In this document: one piece after another, positions 9,215-17,797 of the stretch
Numbering within the stretch: position 1 is the stretch's first letter
How the letters are laid out: each line of letters opens with the position of its first letter
Assembly: GCF_006440775.1 (NCBI RefSeq)
Contig: NZ_VFTZ01000002.1
Coordinates: 62,001-126,000, forward strand
Source: Mesorhizobium sp. B2-7-2
GTDB taxonomy: Bacteria; Pseudomonadota; Alphaproteobacteria; Rhizobiales; Rhizobiaceae
Length of the DNA: 64,000 nucleotides
Reading direction: 5' to 3'
Position numbers and translations under genes: made by a program
The notes under the pieces: model-generated
Told to the model about the DNA's origin: nothing
The model's input: the letters and a program-made list of their open reading frames with translations, nothing else
Databases searched by the model: none

Positions 9215-10141
9215 ATGAACTGGATCACCAATTACGTCCGCCCGAAGATCAATTCGATGCTCGGCCGGCGCACCGACATGCCGGAAAACCTCTGGATCAA
9301 GGATCCCGAGACCGGCGAGATGGTCTTCCACAAGGATCTCGAATCCAACCAGTTCGTCATCCCGGCTTCCGGCCACCACATGAAGATCTCAGCCAAGGAG
9401 CGGCTGAAATATTTCTTCGACGACGGCAAATACGAGGTGCTGGAAAACCCGAAGGTCGTCCAGGACCCGCTGAAGTTCCGCGACGAGAAGCGCTACACCG
9501 ACCGCCTGAAGGAAGCCAAGGCCAAGACCAGCCTCGAGGATGCGATCCTCAACGGGGCCGGCACCATCGACGGGCTGCCGGTCATCGTCACGGTGCAGGA
9601 CTTCGCCTTCATGGGCGGCTCGCTCGGCATGGCCGCCGGCGAAGCCATCGTGCATGCTTTCGAGGTCGCGCTGCAGCGCAAGCGGCCGCTGATCCTGTTC
9701 GCTGCTTCCGGCGGCGCGCGCATGCAGGAAGGCATCCTGTCGCTGATGCAATTGCCGCGCACTACGATCGGCGTCGACCGGCTGAAGGAAGCCGGCCTGC
9801 CCTATATCGTGGTGCTGACCAACCCGACCACCGGCGGCGTCACCGCCTCCTACGCCATGCTGGGCGACGTTCACATCGCCGAGCCTGGGGCGCTGATCGG
9901 CTTTGCCGGACCCCGCGTCATCGAGCAGACCATCCGCGAAAAACTGCCCGACGGTTTCCAGCGCGCGGAGTATCTGATGGAGCACGGCATGGTCGACATG
10001 GTCGTGTCGCGCCTCGAGATGCGCAGGACCATTTCCCGTCTCTTGAAGATGCTGCTCAAGATGCCGGAGGCCGAGAAGCCGCTGGAGCCGGAGATCCTGC
10101 CGCCGGCGGTGGTCAATGCCGAGGCGCGGCCGCAAGCCTGA
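9215..10141 (+). CDS. accD: Acetyl-CoA carboxylase carboxyltransferase subunit beta
   Basis: 308-aa beta subunit of the carboxyltransferase that makes malonyl-CoA with AccA. The crotonase-fold body is clear: [57 protein letters not shown] and [11 protein letters not shown]. The start ATG 9215 follows CAGGAG by 9 nt. Oddly, the N-terminal zinc ribbon has no cysteines: the WxKCxxCG site reads WIKDPETG and the second pair reads IPASGHHM. The fold may persist without zinc. It sits between trpA and folC, a common alphaproteobacterial order. Confidence 0.97.
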   Translation: MNWITNYVRPKINSMLGRRTDMPENLWIKDPETGEMVFHKDLESNQFVIPASGHHMKISAKERLKYFFDDGKYEVLENPKVVQDPLKFRDEKRYTDRLKEAKAKTSLEDAILNGAGTIDGLPVIVTVQDFAFMGGSLGMAAGEAIVHAFEVALQRKRPLILFAASGGARMQEGILSLMQLPRTTIGVDRLKEAGLPYIVVLTNPTTGGVTASYAMLGDVHIAEPGALIGFAGPRVIEQTIREKLPDGFQRAEYLMEHGMVDMVVSRLEMRRTISRLLKMLLKMPEAEKPLEPEILPPAVVNAEARPQA

Positions 10142-10286
10142 CGCGATGTCGGCCTGAAGCGGTATATCGGCTTGGCGCGACATCGCTCGCCGCGAACCGC
10201 GAGTTGCGCCGCCTGTTGCGTGCTGTAGCCTCTGATTTGCGCACGGCTCGTTCGAACCGATTCCCGGTTTCGGGAACCGCCCGCCA

Positions 10287-10384
10287 AAGCAATTCCAGGA
10301 AATGTGAAACGGTTTTCCGTTCGGAATTGCGCCAACAAAAAAGAGAGAGCGGTTCTGCATTCCATGAGATGATGAACCGCTCTA
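10287..10384. repeat. Family B repeat, full composite copy
   Basis: Two nested dyads are present: GCAATTCC...GGAATTGC (10289-10330), then AGAGCGGTTC...GAACCGCTCT (about 10347-10383). The same two-part layout occurs at 33961-34060. It lies in the accD-folC spacer, 11 nt before the folC start. Confidence 0.85.
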
Positions 10385-10395
10385 GGATTCCAATC

Positions 10396-11721
10396 ATGAC
10401 AACGCTTTCCGCCGAACGCGAAATCGAACATCTGATGACGCTGCATCCGAAAGGCTTCGACCTTTCGCTGGATCGCGTCACGGGGCTTCTCGAGCGTCTC
10501 GGCAATCCGCAGGATCGGCTGCCGCCGGTCATCCACATTGCCGGCACCAACGGCAAGGGCTCCTGCGCCGCCTTCGCGCGCGCGCTGCTTGAGTCCGCCG
10601 GCCACCTTGTCCACGTCCACACCTCGCCGCATCTGGTGAACTGGCATGAGCGCTACCGGCTGGCGGCCGAAGGCGGCGGCAAGCTCGTCGAGGACGATAT
10701 TTTCGCCGAGGCCATCGCGCGTGTCGCCGAGGCCAACGGCGGCCAGAAGATCACTGTCTTCGAGATCCTCACCGCCGTCACTTTCATCCTGTTTTCGGAG
10801 CATCCGGCGGAGGCGGCGATTATCGAGGTCGGCCTCGGCGGCCGCTTCGACGCCACCAATATCATCAAGCGGCCGGCGGTTTCGGTGATCATGCCGATAT
10901 CGATGGACCACGAAGCCTATCTCGGCGACCGGGTCGAGCTGATCGCCGCCGAGAAGGCCGGCATCATGAAGCGCGGCTGCCCGGTGGTGATCGGCGCCCA
11001 GGAAAGCGACACCGCGCTTCAGGTGCTGATCGAGTCGGCCGAGCGGCTGGATTGCCCGACCGTGGTTTATGGCCAGGATTTCCTCGCCTTCGAGGAAAAC
11101 GGCCGCATGGTCTATCAGGACGGGGACGGGCTGATGGACCTGCCCTCGCCGCGCCTGCCGGGGCGCCATCAATACGCCAACGCCGCGGCGGCGATCGCCG
11201 CCGTCAAGGCGGCCGGCTTCGAGATCGGCCACCGCGCCGCCGAGCGGGCGATGACCCATGTCGCCTGGCCGGCACGCATGCAGAAGCTGACCCAGGGCAA
11301 GCTGGTCGAACTGGCGCCGAAGGGCGCCGAGATCTGGCTGGACGGCGGCCACAACCCCGGCGCCGGCATCGTCGTCGCCGAGGCGCTGGCCGAGCAGGAG
11401 GAAAAGAACCCGAGGCCGCTGGTCCTGATCTCCGGCATGATCAACACCAAGGACCAGACCGGCTATTTCAGTGCCTTCAAGGGGCTTGCCCGCCATGTCT
11501 ACACCGTGCCGGTGACCAGCAGCGACGCCGGCGTTCCCAACGACGAGCTGGCATTGCGTGCCGAAGAGGCCGGCCTGTCGGCCGAGCCGGTCAGCTCCGT
11601 CGCCAACGCGCTGATGCTGTTGCGCGACTCTTGGGATGGCCCGGCGCCGCGCATCCTGATCGGCGGCTCTCTCTATTTCGCCGGCGCCGTGCTGGCCCAG
11701 AACGGCACGCCGCCGACCTGA
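10396..11721 (+). CDS. folC: Bifunctional folylpolyglutamate/dihydrofolate synthase
   Basis: 441-aa Mur-ligase-family enzyme adding glutamate to dihydropteroate and to folates. The P-loop is GTNGKGS at residues 50-56; SPHLVNWHERYR, EVGLGGRFDATN and the C-terminal DGGHNPGA follow. ATG 10396 is chosen because AGGA lies 8 nt upstream and homologues start near MTTLSAEREI. The frame is open further upstream through the family B repeat and includes an in-frame Met nine codons earlier, which I judge non-coding. It is the last gene of the trpFBA-accD-folC run. Confidence 0.96.
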   Translation: MTTLSAEREIEHLMTLHPKGFDLSLDRVTGLLERLGNPQDRLPPVIHIAGTNGKGSCAAFARALLESAGHLVHVHTSPHLVNWHERYRLAAEGGGKLVEDDIFAEAIARVAEANGGQKITVFEILTAVTFILFSEHPAEAAIIEVGLGGRFDATNIIKRPAVSVIMPISMDHEAYLGDRVELIAAEKAGIMKRGCPVVIGAQESDTALQVLIESAERLDCPTVVYGQDFLAFEENGRMVYQDGDGLMDLPSPRLPGRHQYANAAAAIAAVKAAGFEIGHRAAERAMTHVAWPARMQKLTQGKLVELAPKGAEIWLDGGHNPGAGIVVAEALAEQEEKNPRPLVLISGMINTKDQTGYFSAFKGLARHVYTVPVTSSDAGVPNDELALRAEEAGLSAEPVSSVANALMLLRDSWDGPAPRILIGGSLYFAGAVLAQNGTPPT

Positions 11722-11774
11722 GCCGAAACCGGGACAGCATCGCGGATTTCGGCGGGGGCCGAAAGGAACCGGCC

Positions 11775-12194
11775 ATGATCAAGGTGAAGCAGCTCGCTCA
11801 TGTCTGCATCTTCGCGCACGACCTGGAGGCGACGCGTCGCTTCTATCGTGACGTGCTCGGCATGGACACGCGGTTCAATTTCCTGCGCGACGGCAAGATC
11901 TTCGGCTTCTATCTCGACTGCGGCGGCCGCAGCCATGTCGAGGTGTTCGAGAAACGTGAATCCAGCTACAGCGAGGCGAACCAGATCAACCACTTCTGCC
12001 TCGAGGTGGAAGATATCGATGCGGCGATCCTTCATATCCGGTCGAAGGGCGTCGCGGTCACGCCGAAAAAGCTCGCCTGCGACGACACATACTAGGCCTG
12101 GCTCGCCGACCCCAACGGCGTGAAGATCGAGCTGTTCGAATACACCGCCAAAAGCGCGCAATTCACCGGCGGCGACCATGTCGCCGACTGGTGA
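11775..12194 (+). pseudogene. VOC/glyoxalase-family protein interrupted by an in-frame TAG
   Basis: A 139-codon VOC-fold gene (glyoxalase/bleomycin-resistance family) with one stop at codon 107 (TAG, 12093-12095). Before it: MIKVKQLAHVCIFAHDLE, FYRDVLGMDTRF and NHFCLEVEDID, with metal-ligand His in the first and third. After it the same frame continues AWLADPNGVKIELFEY...GGDHVADW to TGA at 12192. The readthrough part carries the last beta strands and the ELFEY glutamate, normally the final metal ligand. The codon at this site is probably CAG (Gln) in intact relatives, so a single C-to-T change explains it. The 106-aa product would lack part of the active site. The ATG follows GAAAGGAACC. Confidence 0.85.
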
Positions 12195-12197
12195 CTA

Positions 12198-12291
12198 ATG
12201 CATGTCGACCAAAGTGAGCAGCGCTTTGGGAGAACGACACGCATCAACAAAGACTTAGAGGCGTCACCTGCATCCGATTCAACGCGGTGCG
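12198..12291. repeat. Family C intergenic repeat, copy 1
   Basis: GCATGTCG(A)CCAAAG...CTTTGGGAGAACGACACGCAT is an inverted-repeat core followed by AACAAAGACTTAGAGGCGTCACCTGCATCCG. A related core occurs at 27451-27520. It abuts the stop of the VapB-like gene. Confidence 0.65.
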
Positions 12292-12558
12292 CTATAGCTG
12301 GTTGATCAGTCCAAATTCTGCCGGCGGCGCCAACTCGCGGTCTTCTCGGATGATTTTGTCCAGATCGATGTCTGCGCCGCTCTCAGTCGCCAGGCGAGCG
12401 TAGAAACTGGACACCGGTTCGCGTCCCGCTTCCCGGATTTCATAGGATTCAAGCGCGCGTTCGACCACATCGGCTATGGAGCGATTTTCCCGACGAGCAA
12501 GTCGGTGAGCAAGATCTCGTGCTTTCGCGCTACGGACTGAGAGCCGTGGTTCGGCCAT
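12292..12558 (-). CDS. VapB-like type II antitoxin without adjacent toxin
   Basis: 88-aa protein resembling the Rv0623/VapB antitoxin family (plasmid-stability transcription-factor fold). The start MAEPRLSVRSAKARDLAHRL gives an N-terminal DNA-binding strand/helix, then RENRSIADVVERALESYE; the C-terminal half, with acidic IREDRELAPP, would be the toxin-neutralising tail. ATG 12558 is preceded by GGAG. VapB genes are normally followed by a PIN-domain vapC; here the downstream sequence is only a family C repeat and the convergent glyoxalase remnant. It is therefore an orphan, either solitary or left after toxin loss. Family assignment is by motif recognition only. Confidence 0.65.
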   Translation of the reverse strand: MAEPRLSVRSAKARDLAHRLARRENRSIADVVERALESYEIREAGREPVSSFYARLATESGADIDLDKIIREDRELAPPAEFGLINQL

Positions 12559-12654
12559 ATGAGAAACTCCGTTTTGACCAAACATAGGCCCGCCGAAGCA
12601 CGCAATCAAAATGGCAATTGATTGCTAGCCACCATCCGCCTTTCCTGGAGCGCC

Positions 12655-13431
12655 CTAAACGGCAAGATGCAGAGCGGCGGGCAGCGCCAGCGAGAGCCCT
12701 GACAGGAAGAGCAGGACAAAGACGATCTTTCGCATTGTCCCTTGCGACAATGACGGTGGCCAGCGGCGCGCCGAATAGGTCATCAGCATTACAGCCGGTA
12801 TGGCGAGGACGAGCGCGACAGGCGACATGGCCGGCAGGTTGCCGCTTGCCGCCACCAGGATAAGCCGCACCACCTGCGCGGCGCCGAAAGCGGTGACCAG
12901 CGTTTCGCGGATTTGTACATGCGGCATTGGCTGGCGAAAGAGATGATAGACGAGCGGCGGGCCGCCGGTCGCAAACAGCCCACTCATCAGGCCCGAAACG
13001 ACACCGAAGCCGACGAAACTCGCGTCCGGTGACCGTTTTGCCAAGCCGGCAGGCCTGATGGCCAGTTGCAGGCTGGACATCATGATGACCAGGCCGAGTC
13101 CGATTTTCAGCAGGTCGGCCCGCGTATCCGCCAGCCATTCCAACAGAGCATACCCCAGGAGCAGCGAAGGCAGGCTTGCGACCAGGATAAGCCGCAGCTC
13201 CCGGCGCGCAATCTCGCGCCAGCCGCCCTGGATCAGCATCTGCGTGGCGTTGACCAGGGTCAGCATGCCGACCATCGCGGCTGCGTCGGGCAGCGGCAGC
13301 AAGCCGACAAGCGCAATCGCGCCCATCATCACCAGGCCGAAAGCGAAGCCTGTCAGGGTCTGGACATAAGCGGCCACGGCCGCAAAACCGGCAAAGGCGA
13401 GGAGATGCGCTACAGTCACGACATCCCGCAC
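12655..13431 (-). CDS. TauE/SafE (TSUP) family membrane transporter
   Basis: 258-aa inner-membrane protein with about eight hydrophobic segments, of the sulfite exporter TauE/SafE family, which moves sulfur-containing or organic anions. Two internally similar halves are visible: VQTLTGFAFGLVMMGAI early and GVVSGLMSGLFATGGPPLVYHLF in the middle, both typical pore-lining motifs. The substrate is unknown. It runs in the same direction as, and 42 nt downstream of, the small cupin gene, so they may be cotranscribed. Confidence 0.85.
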   Translation of the reverse strand: MRDVVTVAHLLAFAGFAAVAAYVQTLTGFAFGLVMMGAIALVGLLPLPDAAAMVGMLTLVNATQMLIQGGWREIARRELRLILVASLPSLLLGYALLEWLADTRADLLKIGLGLVIMMSSLQLAIRPAGLAKRSPDASFVGFGVVSGLMSGLFATGGPPLVYHLFRQPMPHVQIRETLVTAFGAAQVVRLILVAASGNLPAMSPVALVLAIPAVMLMTYSARRWPPSLSQGTMRKIVFVLLFLSGLSLALPAALHLAV

Positions 13432-13473
13432 GAGGCCGGAAAGGAAACGTGCAAGCCGGCAATCACGGCCGGC

Positions 13474-13755
13474 CTATTTCAGCTCGATCTCAATGAAGGC
13501 GTATTCGCCGTCATTGGCGTTGATGACGTCGTGCTCGACGCCCTCCCGGCGGAAATAGGGCGCGCCTTGCTTCATCTCGGCGAAGGATTCGCCGTCCTTG
13601 GTCACCAGCTTCACCTTGCCGTCCATCAGCGGCACGACGACATAGTCGTGGCCATGGCGATGCCAGCCGGTATTGGCGCCCGGCGCGAAGCGATATTCGG
13701 TGACGATGACGCGCTCATTGTCGACGTGAACTGTGGCCTTGGCGGTTCCGGTCAT
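13474..13755 (-). CDS. Small cupin-domain protein
   Basis: 93-aa single-domain cupin. The beta-barrel metal motif is visible as GANTGWHRHGHDYVVVPL (first motif, His-rich) and GVEHDVINANDGEYAFIEIEL (second motif). GGGAGAGCTCC precedes the ATG at 13755. A longer reading in this frame overlaps trxA but has no family support. The function is unknown; such cupins are often sensors or small dioxygenase-like enzymes. It probably forms a unit with the downstream TauE/SafE gene. Confidence 0.82.
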   Translation of the reverse strand: MTGTAKATVHVDNERVIVTEYRFAPGANTGWHRHGHDYVVVPLMDGKVKLVTKDGESFAEMKQGAPYFRREGVEHDVINANDGEYAFIEIELK

Positions 13756-13830
13756 GGAGCTCTCCCTTTCCTGCGAACAGAGAACACGGAGTGCCCGCAG
13801 GCGAGAGCCAGAGCGCAACGAGCCATGACG

Positions 13831-13862
13831 CCAAAGAAAAGCCCGGCGCGATGGCCGGGCTT
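13831..13862 (-). terminator. Rho-independent terminator of trxA (and addBA operon)
   Basis: On the minus strand AAGCCCGGCC ATCG CGCCGGGCTT is followed by TTCTTTGG. It lies 25 nt past the trxA stop and closes the histidine kinase-tsaE-murU-addB-addA-trxA direction. Confidence 0.85.
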
Positions 13863-13886
13863 GGATCTTGAAAACTTCAGATTGGC

Positions 13887-14210
13887 TCAGGCGAGGCTGC
13901 CGTTGATCCAGTGCGACAGCGCGGTCTTCGGCGCGGCGCCCACCTTCATGTCGGCGACTTCGCCGCCCTTGAAGATCATCAGCGTCGGGATCGAGCGCAC
14001 GCCGTACTGCGCGGCAAGCTCCGGGTTCTCGTCGATGTTGAGCTTTGCGACCTTGATCTTCGCGCCAAGCTCGTTGGCGATGTCTTCCAGCGCCGGCGCG
14101 ATCATCTTGCACGGGCCGCACCATTCCGCCCAGAAATCCACCACGACCGGCTCCTTGGCGTTGAGCACATCGGCCTGGAAATTGCCCTTGTCGACCTTGA
14201 CGGTGGCCAT
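13887..14210 (-). CDS. trxA: Thioredoxin
   Basis: 107-aa thioredoxin, the general cytosolic disulfide reductase. The active site is WCGPC (C31, C34), followed by [11 protein letters not shown] and the cis-Pro strand [16 protein letters not shown] 14210 gives the canonical length; the longer frame upstream has no support. It is 74 nt downstream of addA and ends in a strong terminator, a conserved addA-trxA neighbourhood in Rhizobiales. A separate promoter in the spacer is likely for so abundant a protein, but I cannot identify one. Confidence 0.97.
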   Translation of the reverse strand: MATVKVDKGNFQADVLNAKEPVVVDFWAEWCGPCKMIAPALEDIANELGAKIKVAKLNIDENPELAAQYGVRSIPTLMIFKGGEVADMKVGAAPKTALSHWINGSLA

Positions 14211-14284
14211 GCTGAAATCCTTTCGAAAACTCGGGTTGCACCAAATGTGGTGGTAGTGGCGGCGATCTTCAAGCAGTTCTTGTG

Positions 14285-17200
14285 TCACGCTGCCGTGAGT
14301 CGGGCAAGGGCGTCATCCATGGCGGGGGCGGGCAGCTCGATCAGGCGCGGCGCCTCAGTGAACAGCAGCGCGGCAGTCACCTCGCGGCCCGGATAGAGCG
14401 GCTGAAGCAGCGCGCGGTAGAGCGCAAGCTGCAGCACATAGGCAGGCGGCACCTCGGCCAGGTTCCCGGGAGCCGGTCGGTTGGTCTTGTAGTCGACGAT
14501 CGACACCTTTTCGGGCGTGACCGCCAGCCGGTCGATCTTGCCGGAGATCGAGCGCAGCTTGCCCTTCACCTCGAGGCTGCCCATGACGGCCACCTCAGCT
14601 CGCGAGGATGGCGAGAACAGCGCGCCGAAGCGGTTGTCGGACAGGATGGCGAGCACCGCATCCAGCGCCTTGTCGCGCTCGCCGTCCGGCCAGCCGGCGC
14701 CAGCGCGCGCCAGGTAACGCTCGGCCGCGCCTTGCCTTTCCTCCTCCGCGATGCCGGGCAGCATCTGCAGCAATTTGTGCAGGGCAAGACCGCGTATGAT
14801 GGCAAAGCCGGGTTCGGCGGCGGCGTCGAGCACCGGCGAGCGAGTGTCGGGGACGGCTTCCTTCGCCTCGTCGATCAGCGCCGAGGCGCCGGAAGGCGAA
14901 AGCGGCCGCGGCAGCTCCTCATAGGGCGGCAGCGGCCGGAACAGGTCTTCAGGCAGCGGCGCTGTGTGCTCGAACGGCCCTGCCTCGTCGATGCCGGTCA
15001 ATGCCACCGGCGGCAGCCTGGTCATGTGGAAGCGATGTACCGCCACCTCGGCGGTCGCCGGATGCCGGCGCTCGGAACTCTCGGGCGCGCCGAGCAACGC
15101 GCGGCTGACGATCGAATGCCACGTGCCGGGGTTGGGTTGCCGCTTGCCGTGATAGCCGCAGACGACCAGCCGGTCCTCGGCACGGGTCATGCCGACATAG
15201 AGCAGCCGCCGGTATTCGTCGTCTGCCAATTCGCGCGCCCGGACCGAAGCCGCCTTCGAGACGCCATTGGCGACATCGCTGGCCGAGCGCCACAGATAGC
15301 CTTTGCCCCTCCACTGCGTTCCCGAGCTCTCGAAGGGCATCAGCCGCGGCAGATGCTGGTCGCTGAACGGCGCCGAGCCGCCATCGACCAGGAAAACCAC
15401 CGGCGCCTCCAGACCCTTGGCGGCGTGCACGGTCATAACGCGGACCTCGTCACGCGTCTGGTCCATCTCGCGCTTGATCTCGGGACCGGCATTTTCCAGC
15501 GTCGACAGGAAGGATTCCAGCCCCGGCAGGCCGGTGCGTTCCTCGGCCAGGCAAAAGCTCAGGAACTCGTCGAGGATGTCGCCGGCTTCGGGTCCCAGCC
15601 GCGCCGTCATCTTGCGGCGCAACCCGTCGCGCGCCAGCGCCGCGGCATAGAATTCGAACACCGGCTTGAAGGCCACTTCGGTTGCCCAGCCGTCGAGCCG
15701 GCTAACGACGGCGGCGAGTGCCACATCCTCGGCCGCATGTTGCCTGAGCGAGGCGATCAGCGACTGGCCCTTCGGCCTCCCGCCGGCCAGCGCCAGCAAG
15801 CTTTCCTCCGAAACCTCGAAGATCGGGCTGCGCAGCACGGCGGCCAGGGAAAGATCGTCCTCCGGCTGGATCAGGAAATGCCCAAGTGCGATCAGGTCCT
15901 GCACGGCGATATGGCCGGGCAGGCTCAGCCGGTCGGCGCCGGCGACCGGGATCTGCCGGTTCTTGAGGCTGCGCGACAGCGCATGGACGAAACGATCGCG
16001 CTTGCGCACGAGGACCAGGATGTCGCCGGCGGTCAGCTTCCTGCCCTTGCCTTCGATGACCTCGCCGCTGCGCAGCCAGGTCTGGATGGTCGTGGCGACA
16101 TGCTCGGCCACCCGCACCGCGGGCGCGCTGGCATGGTTGACCGGCAGCGTCCAATCGTCCGGCTCCTCGACCATCTCGGCGCCGACCGAGGGCCACACCT
16201 CGACATAGCCCGGCGCGTCATTGCGGATCGCCTTGTGGGTCAAAGGGTCTGGATCGTGGCTGATGCCGCGCCTGACGCCCGGTTCAGCGAAGACGCGGTC
16301 GACCGCGGCCAGCACGTCGTCGCTCGACCGGAACGACCAGGTGAGCTTGAGATTGGCGAAGTCGGCCTCGGCGTCGCGCACGCGGCTGGCAAACAATAGC
16401 CGGCTTTCGGCAAAGGAATCCGGCGCCGCGCCCTGGAAGGAATAGATCGACTGCTTCTCGTCGCCGACCGCAAAGACAGTTCGGCGCACCGCCTCGCGCT
16501 GGCCAAGCCCGGCAAAGAACTCTTCCGTCAGCTTCTTCACCACTTCCCACTGGTCCGGGCTGGTGTCCTGTGCCTCGTCGAGCAGGATGTGGTCGATGCC
16601 CTGGTCGAGCTTGAACTGCACCCAGGGGCCGGCATCGGGCCGCGACAGCAGGCTCACCGTGCGGGTGATGAGATCGTTGAAGTCGAGGAAACCCCGCCCG
16701 CGCTTCAACTGCTCATAGCGCGCGATCAGCCAGCCAGCGACGGTGAGCGCTGCCGCTGTCCCTTCCAGCATGCGGAACAGCGCCAGCCGATCGGTTGCGT
16801 CGAGGATTGCCTTCGCCACCACCAAATAGCGGTCCGGCAGGTCGGGCAGGCGGTCGACCAGCGCCTTCCTGAAGATTTTGGGCGGATCGTAGGGGTCGCC
16901 GTCCGCTCGCAGGAATGCTTTGGCGAGCAGGCGCAGCCGCCGGATCGGATCGGCCTCGGCAAAGGCGCTCTGCGCATAGGGCAGCACATTGTTCAACACC
17001 TGCTTGGCGTCGGCTGCCTCGGCGGCGCGGGCAAATTCGGCGAACTGGCCAGGCGAAAAGCCAGGCAGCGGCCACAGCGAAGCAGCGATGTCCTCGGCCG
17101 TCTGTTCAGGCCTGAAGCCGAATTCTGCGAACAGCGGCCGGAAGTCCCGATCCTTGCCGAACTTGGCGATGAAACCGCGCAATTCGTCGCGCTTGCCGAC

Positions 17201-17797
17201 GATCTCGGCAAGCAGCGTATCGAGCCCGAACTCGCCGCCGCGTTCCAGCACGGTGGCAAAGGCTTCCGCCAGCCCTTCGACGCCGGCGCCTGCGCCCGAG
17301 ATCATGTCGCGGCGGGCGTCCGCGAACAGCGAGGCCTCCATCTGCGGATCGAGCATCTCGAAATGCGCCGGGATGTTGGCTTCGAGCGGGAACTGGTGCA
17401 GCACGGATTCGCAAAAGGCGTGGATGGTCTGGATCTTCAGCCCGCCCGGCGTCTCGAGCGCCTCGGCAAACAGCCGGCGTGCGCGCCGCATCATGTCGCG
17501 GTCGGCGCCGCGGCCGTCCAGCGCCGCGATCCTGATCGCCAGTTCCGTATCGGGCAGCGCCGTCCATTCCGACAGAGTCGAGAACACGCGGTTCGACATG
17601 TTGGCGGCCGCCGCCCGCGTATAGGTGAGGCAGAGGATCTTCGACGGATCGGTGCCGTTGAGCAGGAGCCGGATGACGCGCTGCGCCAAGACATGCGTCT
17701 TGCCCGAACCGGCATTGGCCGACACCCAGGCGGAGTAGGCGGGATCGGAGGCGCGCGCCTGGCTGGCGGCGGTATCGGAGGGGATCGGATATTTCAT
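14285..17797 (-). CDS. addA: AddA helicase-nuclease, double-strand break repair
   Basis: 1170-aa UvrD/RecB-like superfamily I helicase with a C-terminal RecB-type nuclease. With AddB it resects double-strand breaks for RecA. Walker A is SANAGSGKT (residues 26-34), Walker B is [13 protein letters not shown], and helicase motifs include [13 protein letters not shown] and [15 protein letters not shown] (written [15 protein letters not shown] here). Nuclease motifs are SGKIDRLAV...[13 protein letters not shown] and [15 protein letters not shown] 17797 overlaps the addB stop (ATGA); a longer upstream open frame is antisense-like and not coding. Length is normal for the alphaproteobacterial type. 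Confidence 0.97.
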   Translation of the reverse strand: MKYPIPSDTAASQARASDPAYSAWVSANAGSGKTHVLAQRVIRLLLNGTDPSKILCLTYTRAAAANMSNRVFSTLSEWTALPDTELAIRIAALDGRGADRDMMRRARRLFAEALETPGGLKIQTIHAFCESVLHQFPLEANIPAHFEMLDPQMEASLFADARRDMISGAGAGVEGLAEAFATVLERGGEFGLDTLLAEIVGKRDELRGFIAKFGKDRDFRPLFAEFGFRPEQTAEDIAASLWPLPGFSPGQFAEFARAAEAADAKQVLNNVLPYAQSAFAEADPIRRLRLLAKAFLRADGDPYDPPKIFRKALVDRLPDLPDRYLVVAKAILDATDRLALFRMLEGTAAALTVAGWLIARYEQLKRGRGFLDFNDLITRTVSLLSRPDAGPWVQFKLDQGIDHILLDEAQDTSPDQWEVVKKLTEEFFAGLGQREAVRRTVFAVGDEKQSIYSFQGAAPDSFAESRLLFASRVRDAEADFANLKLTWSFRSSDDVLAAVDRVFAEPGVRRGISHDPDPLTHKAIRNDAPGYVEVWPSVGAEMVEEPDDWTLPVNHASAPAVRVAEHVATTIQTWLRSGEVIEGKGRKLTAGDILVLVRKRDRFVHALSRSLKNRQIPVAGADRLSLPGHIAVQDLIALGHFLIQPEDDLSLAAVLRSPIFEVSEESLLALAGGRPKGQSLIASLRQHAAEDVALAAVVSRLDGWATEVAFKPVFEFYAAALARDGLRRKMTARLGPEAGDILDEFLSFCLAEERTGLPGLESFLSTLENAGPEIKREMDQTRDEVRVMTVHAAKGLEAPVVFLVDGGSAPFSDQHLPRLMPFESSGTQWRGKGYLWRSASDVANGVSKAASVRARELADDEYRRLLYVGMTRAEDRLVVCGYHGKRQPNPGTWHSIVSRALLGAPESSERRHPATAEVAVHRFHMTRLPPVALTGIDEAGPFEHTAPLPEDLFRPLPPYEELPRPLSPSGASALIDEAKEAVPDTRSPVLDAAAEPGFAIIRGLALHKLLQMLPGIAEEERQGAAERYLARAGAGWPDGERDKALDAVLAILSDNRFGALFSPSSRAEVAVMGSLEVKGKLRSISGKIDRLAVTPEKVSIVDYKTNRPAPGNLAEVPPAYVLQLALYRALLQPLYPGREVTAALLFTEAPRLIELPAPAMDDALARLTAA

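Noticed and set aside
12093..12095. TAG as a pyrrolysine or other recoded codon in the glyoxalase gene
   Set aside because: Nothing in the window (pylT, pylS or recoding signals) supports it, and the residue expected there is an ordinary Gln. A point mutation is simpler.
14282..16399. 705-codon plus-strand frame opposite addA
   Set aside because: Antisense shadow of a high-GC gene, with no domain, no ribosome site and residue composition unlike a protein.
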